Source: Bacteroidota bacterium
GTDB lineage: Bacteria; Bacteroidota; Bacteroidia; Bacteroidales; Cfx3-03
Direction: 5' to 3'
Assembly: GCA_013390605.1 (NCBI GenBank)
Contig: JACAUB010000001.1
Coordinates: forward strand, 2,626,124 to 2,690,123
DNA: 64,000 nt
In this document: positions 9,572 through 15,893 of the stretch, one piece after another
How the letters are laid out: the number at the start of each line of letters is the position of its first letter
Numbering within the stretch: position 1 is the stretch's first letter
The notes under the pieces: generated by a model
Told to the model about the DNA's origin: nothing
Database searches by the model: none
The model's input: the letters and a program-made list of their open reading frames with translations, nothing else
Translations under genes and position numbers: made by a program

Positions 9572-9922
9572 TTATTTTGAAACGCAATGACTATCTACAC
9601 TACAGTCGACATCAACCAATTTTATAGGTTCAAAGAAATTGTCGAATAGCTTCGTGTACATATCAATTGTAGAACTGCAAAGGCAATAATTTACCCGCAA
9701 TCCATCAATTTCACCATGTATTAATCCTAAATCCCGCAATTCTTTTAGGTGTTGAGAAACAGTGGTTCTACTTAAAGGAAGAAATTCTGAGATATCCCCT
9801 GATATGCAAGTCCTGGTTTCGGCCAGATATTGTAATATGGCTAACCTTGCCGGATGAGAGATAGCTTTGGCAAATTTTGCCAGTTCCTGTAAAGATTCGT
9901 CGAACTTTTCTGATTTATTCAT
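9572..9922 (-). CDS. arsR: ArsR/SmtB-family metalloid-responsive repressor (minus arm)
   Basis: A winged-helix repressor of about 116 residues. The recognition region reads LSRTTVSQHLKELRDLGL. A Cys just before the HTH (RTCISGD) and Cys pairs after it (NYCLCSS, then Cys near the C-terminus) are candidate As(III) ligands. I place the start at the ATG at 9922. The longer reading frame from 9949 would begin inside a perfect -7 box (TATGTTTG, minus strand 9943-9950). It is paralogous to the plus-arm repressor at 10651 and is the first gene of the minus-strand operon. Confidence 0.88.
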   Translation of the reverse strand: MNKSEKFDESLQELAKFAKAISHPARLAILQYLAETRTCISGDISEFLPLSRTTVSQHLKELRDLGLIHGEIDGLRVNYCLCSSTIDMYTKLFDNFFEPIKLVDVDCSVDSHCVSK

Positions 9923-9942
9923 AGTGTCTATTTCTAATGATG

Positions 9943-9950
9943 CAAACATA
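9943..9950 (-). promoter_or_regulatory. -7 promoter box of the minus-strand ars operon
   Basis: Minus-strand TATGTTTG matches the Bacteroidota TAnnTTTG consensus exactly. It would start transcription near 9936, giving a leader of about 14 bases to the ATG at 9922. No -33 element is convincing. Confidence 0.55.
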
Positions 9951-10184
9951 CGACATAACTGACATTAAGGAACTAAAAAGCATGTTAATTTTATATTAAA
10001 TCTTTTTTTGATTCATTTTACATTAGGCCTTTTGAATCCGGAATTCATATTTGTGTCTTAAAAAGAAAACGCAAAATCAATAACCAGCATCTTTAAACTG
10101 TTCAACAATCAAAGCCAAAATGCCATACAATGCCCTCCATAAATTGATGGGAAAATACCCCAATGCTGTACCTAAGCAGATGGT

Positions 10185-10240
10185 TTTGTCCATAGTATCT
10201 CCATACTTTGTCCATAGTTCCTCCATACTTAGTCCATACC
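10185..10240 (+). repeat. 22-bp tandem repeat, 2.5 copies
   Basis: Units at 10185-10206 and 10207-10228 differ only at about two positions. A 12-base partial unit follows (10229-10240). The core is TTTGTCCATAG followed by CTCCATAC. It overlaps the hairpin at 10207-10268. Confidence 0.85.
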
Positions 10241-10268
10241 TATAAAGTATGGAGAAACTATGGACAAA
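10207..10268. repeat. Large inverted repeat (24-bp arms)
   Basis: The arms are 10207-10230 and 10245-10268, pairing at 23 of 24 positions around a 14-base loop. The left arm is the second tandem unit plus two bases, so the array ends in an inverted copy of itself. There is no T run, so a simple terminator is unlikely. Confidence 0.85.
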
Positions 10269-10616
10269 CTTTCGGGAAAGAATCGACAAAGCTTTGACAA
10301 TCCCATCTGTTTCGGTAAAACATACCATCATTTTTCCTACCATGTATATTTGTTAAAGAAAAAATGCAAATTTGATTTATCTTGTGGGTAGCCATCTCCC
10401 ACCAAAAAATGCAATTTGAGTTCAAAAACAAATCGATTTTCCACCCGATAGATGGATTAATTTGGAATTTGATCAAACCTAATTGATGAGGATTTCAAAC
10501 TCATAGAAATTTAAAATGATAACTATTTGATAACCTATAAGTCGAAACCTAATTCATCCAACGCGTTATTTTTCAAAAAATAAATGAAACATAATTTCTA
10601 AGCCTTAATTTATTTA

Positions 10617-10643
10617 TATCTTTGTTTCGTAATTAGCCGAAAC
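10617..10643 (+). promoter_or_regulatory. Promoter and ArsR operator of the plus-strand ars operon
   Basis: The -7 box TATCTTTG (10617-10624) overlaps the inverted repeat GTTTCG-N8-CGAAAC (10624-10643). ACTAAA follows, then the ATG at 10651. The same 20-bp palindrome recurs at 12642-12661. Its position over the start site fits repression by the gene it precedes. Confidence 0.7.
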
Positions 10644-10650
10644 ACTAAAC

Positions 10651-10995
10651 ATGACGAACAAAAAGACAGTATATTATACAGAAGCGCAGGAAAGGATGGC
10701 TCGTTATGCAAAAGCATTGGGTCATCCGGTAAGGGTTTTCATCATGGATTATCTGGTAAAGAATTCCAGCCGTTGCTGTTACAGTGGCGATATGGCCGAA
10801 GAGCTTCCAATTGCACGCTCCACGCTTTCACAGCATCTAAGCGAACTTAAGGATGCCGGACTTATTCAGGGAGAAATTAATGCACCTTACATCAAATATT
10901 GTATCAATAAAGAGAATTGGGCAGAGGCTGAAAAGCTTTTTGGACAATTCTTTACACGTAACTCACTTCAAAATAATATTGAAGCAAACCAATAA
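10651..10995 (+). CDS. ArsR-family repressor (plus arm)
   Basis: A 114-residue winged-helix regulator. The HTH reads IARSTLSQHLSELKDAGL. Cys42-Cys43 stand just before it (SSRCCYSGDM), with Cys84 after the wing, a plausible three-thiol metalloid site. The ATG is 8 bases after the palindrome it probably binds. Its sequence is closely parallel to the minus-arm repressor, and each appears to control its own arm. It is the first gene of a run that ends with arsC2. Confidence 0.9.
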   Translation: MTNKKTVYYTEAQERMARYAKALGHPVRVFIMDYLVKNSSRCCYSGDMAEELPIARSTLSQHLSELKDAGLIQGEINAPYIKYCINKENWAEAEKLFGQFFTRNSLQNNIEANQ

Positions 10996-11015
10996 AATTC
11001 TAAAAGATTGACAAA

Positions 11016-11249
11016 ATGGAAATTAAAATTTTAGGGACAGGTTGTTCGAAGTGTAAAACACTGGAGAAGATCACTCGTGATGTAGTTGCAACAAATGGTA
11101 TTGAAGCCAATATTTCAAAGGTAGAAGATATCATGGAAATCATGAAATATGGAGTTATGTCAACACCGGCACTTGTTGTCGATGGCAATGTTGTTGTAAA
11201 AGGACGTATCCCCTCTGCTGAAGAAATTAAACAAATGTTAACCAAATAA
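11016..11249 (+). CDS. Small redox-active disulfide (thioredoxin-family) protein
   Basis: A 77-residue minimal thioredoxin fold with active site CSKC (GTGCSKCKTLE) and a cis-Pro strand (MSTPALVVDG). It matches the small redox-active disulfide protein 2 family often found beside ArsP-type permeases. It probably reduces or relays thiols for the downstream arsenical proteins; the exact partner is inferred. Confidence 0.88.
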   Translation: MEIKILGTGCSKCKTLEKITRDVVATNGIEANISKVEDIMEIMKYGVMSTPALVVDGNVVVKGRIPSAEEIKQMLTK

Positions 11250-11261
11250 ATACAGCATTTT

Positions 11262-11687
11262 ATGAAAAAAATAATATTTCTAAGCTTTGCTATTTTTATG
11301 TTGCTGGGAAGCTTTATAGCTAACGCACAAGCTACCAAAAAACAAGAAACTAAAAAAGTAACGGCCACCAAAGTTGAAGTGTATTACTTCCATTTCTCAC
11401 AACGTTGCGCTACATGCCATGCTGTTGAAGACAACAGTAAGAAAGCAATTGCGGCACTTTATCCTGAAAAGGTAAAGACCGGAGAGTATACATTTAAAGG
11501 TGTTAATCTGGACGAAGCAAGCTCTAAAACGGTTGCAGAAAAGTTGAGTATTAGTGGTCAAACCCTATTGGTTGTTTGTGGTGCGAAGAAAGTTGATATT
11601 ACCAGTAAAGCCTTTATGTATGCTCATGATCCCATCAAAATAAAAGCAGAACTCAAAAAAGCAGTTGAAAGCGTTTTAACACGATGA
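11262..11687 (+). CDS. arsF: ArsF-family secreted thioredoxin-like protein
   Basis: A 141-residue protein with a signal peptide (about 1-22) and the motif QRCATCHAVE giving Cys49 and Cys52. A single Cys follows in LLVVCGAKK. It matches the ArsF family, named as a nitroreductase subunit for nitrophenyl arsenicals and normally encoded beside ArsG. It would act outside the inner membrane, receiving electrons from ArsG. It lies 12 bases after the redox protein and 4 bases before arsG. Confidence 0.8.
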   Translation: MKKIIFLSFAIFMLLGSFIANAQATKKQETKKVTATKVEVYYFHFSQRCATCHAVEDNSKKAIAALYPEKVKTGEYTFKGVNLDEASSKTVAEKLSISGQTLLVVCGAKKVDITSKAFMYAHDPIKIKAELKKAVESVLTR

Positions 11688-11691
11688 TTCT

Positions 11692-12390
11692 ATGGAGTTT
11701 TTAAGAACGGTTCTGGAAAATTCTCAATATTCATTGATAACTGCATTCATATTAGGACTAATGACAGCTATTAGCCCCTGTGCCCTGGCCACAAATATCA
11801 CAGCCATTGGATTTATCAGCAGGGATATCGAGAACCAGCGCAGGGTATTTATAAGTGGGCTGATTTATACATTGGGTCGTGCAATTAGTTACACATCACT
11901 GGGTATTATTCTGTTTTTTGGTGCAAGCCAAATGAAAATATCACTGATCTTTCAAGGTTGGGGCGAAAAATTAATAGGTCCGATTTTAATTTTCATCGGT
12001 CTGTTTATGCTCGACATCATTAAAATAAAACTTCCTGGCATCTCCGGGTTAAGTGATAGAATTGGCGAGAAAAGTAAAAAGAGCTATTGGAGTACATTGT
12101 TACTGGGAATGATATTCGCAATGGCCTTTTGTCCATATAGTGGTGTTTTCTTTTTTGTAATGCTGATTCCCATGACAGTTGCTAGTACAGGGGGCTTATT
12201 TCTTCCATTTATTTTTGCAATTGGTACAGGTCTCCCCGTCATTATTTTTGCATGGTTACTGGCATACGCTATTGGAAATGTAGGGAGTGTCTATAACAAG
12301 ATCAAGACCTTCGAATTATGGTTTCGGCGTATAATGGCTATTCTCTTTCTGATCATCGGCATCTATTATATCATTAAAGTTTATTTTTAA
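11692..12390 (+). CDS. arsG: ArsG-family CcdA/DsbD-like membrane protein
   Basis: A 232-residue polytopic protein with six or so membrane segments. The CcdA/DsbD-type prolyl-cysteine pairs are present: SPCALAT (Cys30) and a second Cys-Pro in MAFCPYSG. The DsbD family passes electrons from cytoplasmic thioredoxin across the membrane. ArsG homologues are annotated as aromatic-arsenical permeases. With arsF next door, electron transfer to ArsF is the simplest role; direct efflux is the alternative. Confidence 0.82.
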   Translation: MEFLRTVLENSQYSLITAFILGLMTAISPCALATNITAIGFISRDIENQRRVFISGLIYTLGRAISYTSLGIILFFGASQMKISLIFQGWGEKLIGPILIFIGLFMLDIIKIKLPGISGLSDRIGEKSKKSYWSTLLLGMIFAMAFCPYSGVFFFVMLIPMTVASTGGLFLPFIFAIGTGLPVIIFAWLLAYAIGNVGSVYNKIKTFELWFRRIMAILFLIIGIYYIIKVYF

Positions 12391-12394
12391 AAGC

Positions 12395-12622
12395 ATGAAA
12401 GAATTGGTCTGTTACTGTAAAAATGTTTCAAAAACTGAAATTGAAACGGCAATATCAGAGGGAGCAAAAACGCTCAAAGACATACAGAAAGCCACAGGAG
12501 CCTGTACCGGAAACCAATGCAAGGAGTTAAACCCCAATAAAAGATGTTGCTCTGTTGAGATACTGGTTATGCTGAATAGTAGCGGAAACGGAGAGCCAAA
12601 GCACTGTTCTTGTTGCGCATAA
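12395..12622 (+). CDS. BFD-like [2Fe-2S] protein with Cys-rich tail
   Basis: A 75-residue protein. Cys6/Cys8 and Cys37/Cys42 fit the BFD-type [2Fe-2S] pattern (CYC near the start, ACTGNQC later). The tail adds five more Cys (51, 52, 71, 73, 74; HCSCCA end). It probably moves electrons for the ArsF/ArsG reduction module or binds metalloid with its tail. It is 4 bases after arsG and just before the second operator. Confidence 0.75.
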   Translation: MKELVCYCKNVSKTEIETAISEGAKTLKDIQKATGACTGNQCKELNPNKRCCSVEILVMLNSSGNGEPKHCSCCA

Positions 12623-12641
12623 GAAAAAAATTTATACTATA

Positions 12642-12661
12642 GTTTCGTGTTTTTACGAAAC
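12642..12661 (+). promoter_or_regulatory. Second ArsR-type operator, before the permease gene
   Basis: GTTTCGT-N6-ACGAAAC spans exactly 20 bases like the 10624-10643 site and is likewise followed by ACTAAA. It lies 17 bases before the permease ATG, suggesting a second regulated promoter inside the operon. Confidence 0.7.
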
Positions 12662-12678
12662 ACTAAAAGAAGATAAAA

Positions 12679-13695
12679 ATGGATTGGAAGAATTTATTTA
12701 AAATAGGTCTGGGGATTGTAGTATGGTTTGCTTTGTATCATTTTCTACAACCCTTAACTGATCTGCTGATAAATAACGTTTTGGGAATGCAGCAAGGAAC
12801 GCATCTGACCGAAGCGCTGCGGTTTCTTATTTTTGAGGTTCCCAAGGTATTATTACTACTGATATTGATTATCTTTTTTGTGGGGATTATCCGTACTTAT
12901 TTCACTCCCGAAAAGACACGAAAAGCATTGGAAGGAAAATCACTATTCACCGGCAATGTAATGGCTGCTTTGTTAGGCATTGTAACTCCATTCTGTTCAT
13001 GTTCAGCAATACCGCTGTTTCTTGGATTTATTGAAGCCGGTGTTCCGTTAGGGGTTACATTCTCCTTTCTGGTTGCGGCACCCATGATTAATGAAGTTGC
13101 AGTGATCCTGCTTTTCGGCCTTTTTGGTTACAAAGTAGCCATCATATATATTGTGACGGGACTGATCATCGCCATTATTTCGGGATGGGTTATTGGCAAA
13201 TTGAAGCTAGAAAAGTATGTTGAGAGTTGGGTTTATAATATAAAAGCAGGGACTAGTGAGAACCCAGAGGAAAAGATAACTTATCATCAAAGAATCCAAT
13301 CCGGATTCGATGCAGTAAAAGAGATTGTCGGGAAAGTATGGATCTATATTGTTGCCGGTATTGCAGTTGGTGCAGCCGTACATGGATACGTTCCGGAGAA
13401 ATTCATGGCTCAATTAATGGGACAATCAACCTGGTATTCAGTGCCCTTGTCCATTTTAATAGGCGTGCCACTCTATTCCAATGCAGCAGGAATCATTCCA
13501 ATCGTGAGTGTACTCATCGAAAAAGGGGTTCCACTTGGCACTGCCCTGGCTTTTATGATGTCGGTAATCGGGCTGTCGCTACCCGAGATGATCATACTGA
13601 AGAAAGTACTGAAGCTTCCACTGATACTCACTTTTGTAGGCATCGTATCTACAGGAATTCTGATAGTAGGCTATCTGTTTAACTTCATATTCTAA
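12679..13695 (+). CDS. ArsP-like permease (DUF318 family)
   Basis: A 338-residue membrane protein with eight or more hydrophobic segments. It has the hallmark TPFCSCSAIPLF (Cys106, Cys108) of the ArsP/DUF318 permeases, which expel trivalent organoarsenicals. A repeated half with VPLYSNAAGIIP follows. It has its own upstream operator. Together with arsF/arsG it suggests that organic as well as inorganic arsenic is handled. Other DUF318 members move other metals, so the substrate is inferred from context. Confidence 0.85.
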   Translation: MDWKNLFKIGLGIVVWFALYHFLQPLTDLLINNVLGMQQGTHLTEALRFLIFEVPKVLLLLILIIFFVGIIRTYFTPEKTRKALEGKSLFTGNVMAALLGIVTPFCSCSAIPLFLGFIEAGVPLGVTFSFLVAAPMINEVAVILLFGLFGYKVAIIYIVTGLIIAIISGWVIGKLKLEKYVESWVYNIKAGTSENPEEKITYHQRIQSGFDAVKEIVGKVWIYIVAGIAVGAAVHGYVPEKFMAQLMGQSTWYSVPLSILIGVPLYSNAAGIIPIVSVLIEKGVPLGTALAFMMSVIGLSLPEMIILKKVLKLPLILTFVGIVSTGILIVGYLFNFIF

Positions 13696-13751
13696 AAGAA
13701 TAATAATCAAAACGAATCACACAAATTGTTGAACAATTAAACATTAACAAA

Positions 13752-13916
13752 ATGAAAACAATTGGATTTATCGGTGGTGGTCGAATTACAAAAATTTTCC
13801 TGCAGGCCTTAAAAAATGCAGAAGTCTCTTTTGAAAAGGTAACGGTATTCGACACCAATAGTAAGGTGTTATTAGCACTACAAACAAGTTTTCAGGCATA
13901 TAGGCTATTTCACTGA
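13752..13916 (+). pseudogene. Truncated NAD(P)-binding (pyrroline-5-carboxylate reductase-like) gene
   Basis: The frame from ATG 13752 reads as the first beta-alpha-beta of an F420/NADP oxidoreductase or ProC-like Rossmann protein (TIGFIGGGRITKIF) and stops after 54 codons. Intact relatives exceed 200 residues. In the +1 frame, 13903-13959 reads GYFTEQELVKELNKKGVH then stop, which looks like the C-terminus of a real protein. An internal deletion with frame loss is the simplest reading. Confidence 0.7.
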
Positions 13917-13964
13917 ACAAGAATTAGTGAAAGAACTCAACAAGAAGGGGGTTCATTAAACAAA

Positions 13965-14093
13965 ATGGAGTTTATTAATTTGGTTGAAGCGTTAATTTTT
14001 TTAATTATTAACACTAATTTAATATCCTCTTATTCATTACTTAACAGTACTGAAGTAATTTTATTACACGTCATGTTAAGTATGAATTTATGA
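13965..14093 (+). CDS. Short hydrophobic ORF coupled to arsC2
   Basis: This is a 42-codon frame from ATG 13965 whose stop overlaps the arsC2 start (ATGA at 14090-14093). The product is hydrophobic in its first half and matches no family I know. It could be a leader peptide giving translational coupling, or the remnant of a lost permease. Low confidence. Confidence 0.25.
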   Translation: MEFINLVEALIFLIINTNLISSYSLLNSTEVILLHVMLSMNL

Positions 14094-14530
14094 AAAAGAC
14101 AACGGTATTGTTCGTTAGTGTTCATAACTCAGCACGGAGCCAAATGGCAGAAGCATTTTTAAATCTATTGGCCGGAAATGAGTTTCAGGCCGAGAGTGCA
14201 GGTCGTGAACCAACCATGCTTAATCCAATAGTGGTAAAAGTCATGAAGGAGATAAACATAGACATTTCAGGAAATCAAACTAAGCGTGTCTTCGATCTCT
14301 TTAAAGATGACCACTTTTTTAATTTTATTATTACGGTCTGCGACAAAGTTGCCGATGAACATTTTCCAGTTTTCCCAATGATAACCAGACAAATAAACTG
14401 GTCTTTTAAGGACCCTGCGACCTTCACGGGAACGCATGAGGAAATACTGGCTGAAACAAGAATAATAAGGGATGAAATAAAATTAAGAGTTGAAAACTTT
14501 GTTAAGACACACCATCTTGTAAAATTTTAA
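14090..14530 (+). CDS. ArsC-like LMW-PTP-fold protein lacking catalytic cysteines
   Basis: A 146-residue homologue of thioredoxin-coupled arsenate reductase. The P-loop reads SVHNSARSQMAEAF: the nucleophilic Cys is Ser10 (codon AGT, one base from TGT), with the rest of the loop intact. Of the redox pair, Cys84 (TVCDKVADE) remains, but the second Cys before PVFP is Phe92, with one extra residue in between. The Asp loop (FKDPATF) and length are normal. It should not reduce arsenate by the known mechanism. It is full length with no other lesion, so a binding or regulatory role, or recent inactivation, are both open. Confidence 0.85.
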   Translation: MKKTTVLFVSVHNSARSQMAEAFLNLLAGNEFQAESAGREPTMLNPIVVKVMKEINIDISGNQTKRVFDLFKDDHFFNFIITVCDKVADEHFPVFPMITRQINWSFKDPATFTGTHEEILAETRIIRDEIKLRVENFVKTHHLVKF

Positions 14531-14914
14531 AACAATTATGTAATTCAGTTAATGATCGTAGAAAGTATTTGTACCGTCAATAATTGTAGAAGCGTAATAA
14601 GTTTCGATTAAAAGCTTACCATATACAGGTCCAAAATAAGAGCACCAGAAAAGCTTAATCAGCTTACATATTATGAGTTGAAAGTGGTGGTCATTGACAG
14701 CATCATCCAGCATCCAATTCGATTAACAAAAGCTGAAAACGTAATGAAGCAAAGATGTAGTTTAGAAAAAAACACAATGGATGAACTTTGTTTTCATTTT
14801 GAATAAGAAGTAATATTATATTTGCCCTTTGCTTATCAGATAGTTTCTACTGAAGCTAGCTGAACTGTTTTTAAACTACAAAACTACTGATCAATAAGCG
14901 GGTGAAAAGAAGCT
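14531..14914. other. Gap between arsenic island and the redox/terpenoid cluster, with promoter
   Basis: Mostly featureless. An open frame without a start (about 14635-14805, plus) reads like protein but matches nothing I know and may be a fossil. TATATTTG at 14817-14824 fits the TAnnTTTG -7 box and would start transcription about 85 bases before the ferredoxin gene. Confidence 0.4.
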
Positions 14915-15703
14915 ATGCAACGAAAAATTCTATTTTGCAATTGCGGGGGAAAGATTATTGAGGAAGCAAGGAAGAATGAGATTGCTACGTTTCTAAAAGA
15001 TTCGTCGACTGAGGTCATCCAATTATCTGATTTATGCGGACTTTCAGTTACAGAAAAAGAGAGAACCCGACAGCTTTTGAAAGATGCAGAAGAACTACTC
15101 ATCATTGCATGTTACCCCAGAACAATTCATTTATTATTAAAGTCCATTGGAATCGATTCCAATACCATTCCAACCAGGGTACTGAATTTTAAGGAACTTG
15201 ATAATGAAGCCATCTTCAATGCCGTTCAACTAGCTAGCGAAAATTCAGGTATTACATCATCCATCGAGACATTATCAACGGATGATGAATGGATATCATG
15301 GTACCCTATCATTGATGAAGAGCGATGCACCAACTGTGGACAGTGTGCAAACTTTTGCTTGTTTAGCGTTTACGAAAACACGGATCAAAAAGTTAAGGTT
15401 GTTTATCCGCAGGGATGCAAAAACAATTGTCCGGCCTGTGCCCGTATTTGTCCACATACCGCTATTATATTTCCAAAATATGTTCATGGTGGAGCTATCA
15501 GCGGTTCTGATGTAATTGATGAAGTTGCCGAACAACAACGCCAAATGCAAGATATAAGCTCTATACTTGGCAGTGATATTTATAGTGCGCTCGAACAACG
15601 CAAAATAAGGCGACAGTCTATCATCAGAAATGAAGAGATGAAAAAGGCAATGGAAGAACGTGAAAAGGCATTAAAAGAAAACAATAATAAAGAACCAGTC
15701 TGA
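14915..15703 (+). CDS. Two-[4Fe-4S] ferredoxin-domain protein with HdrA-like N-terminus
   Basis: A 262-residue cytoplasmic protein. The N-terminus has Cys8-x-Cys10-Gly-Gly (FCNCGGKI), with Cys41 and Cys66, recalling the N-terminal region of heterodisulfide reductase A. Residues 138-148 (CTNCGQCANFC) and 168-179 (Cys168, 172, 175, 179, then Pro) bind two [4Fe-4S] clusters. Residues about 205-258 are charged and helical, likely a coiled coil. It is the first gene of the long plus-strand cluster, 190 bases before a radical SAM gene, so electron supply to that enzyme is a reasonable inference. I do not know its partner for certain. Confidence 0.75.
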   Translation: MQRKILFCNCGGKIIEEARKNEIATFLKDSSTEVIQLSDLCGLSVTEKERTRQLLKDAEELLIIACYPRTIHLLLKSIGIDSNTIPTRVLNFKELDNEAIFNAVQLASENSGITSSIETLSTDDEWISWYPIIDEERCTNCGQCANFCLFSVYENTDQKVKVVYPQGCKNNCPACARICPHTAIIFPKYVHGGAISGSDVIDEVAEQQRQMQDISSILGSDIYSALEQRKIRRQSIIRNEEMKKAMEEREKALKENNNKEPV

Positions 15704-15788
15704 AAAACGAGGAGATAATAAATATTATTTTTTTGAAATAAATTAAACCTCTTTGCGTCATTATACTCAAAAGAGGGTATCTCGTTTT
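15704..15788 (+). terminator. Nested inverted repeat after the ferredoxin gene
   Basis: The outer arms AAAACGAGGAGATA (15704-15717) and TATCTCGTTTT (15778-15788) pair with a 3-base bulge. The inner arms CCTCTTT (15748-15754) and AAAGAGG (15770-15776) also pair. It may be a terminator or processing site just after the stop. Confidence 0.45.
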
Positions 15789-15795
15789 AAGTAGC

Positions 15796-15849
15796 ATCAT
15801 TCTTCAATATACTTTTCCTTTCAATCGAAAGGACGAGATGAAGAATCTG
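15796..15849 (+). ncRNA. Candidate structured leader of the radical SAM gene
   Basis: The outer stem is ATTCTTCA (15799-15806) with TGAAGAAT (15839-15846). The inner stem is TCCTTTC (15816-15822) with GAAAGGA (15827-15833) around AATC. It lies 45 bases upstream of the radical SAM start. It does not match a riboswitch family I recognise. Confidence 0.35.
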
Positions 15850-15893
15850 ATCAACTAAAACTACAAACGATCCTTACACCGAAAAACTGTTTC

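Larger units (their letters stand above)
9951..10616. other. Intergenic region between the two arsR genes
   Basis: This is 666 bases with no gene I trust. The open frame on the minus strand at 10077-10343 is largely built from the tandem and inverted repeats listed below and has no recognisable family. The rest is AT-rich, with the minus-arm promoter at its left edge and the plus-arm promoter at its right edge. Confidence 0.5.

Noticed and set aside
10185..10268. CRISPR array
   Set aside because: The units are directly adjacent with no spacers, and no cas gene is present.
10077..10343. Minus-strand ORF of 88 codons between the arsR genes
   Set aside because: Its middle is the translation of the 22-bp tandem and inverted repeats; no known family and no good start context.
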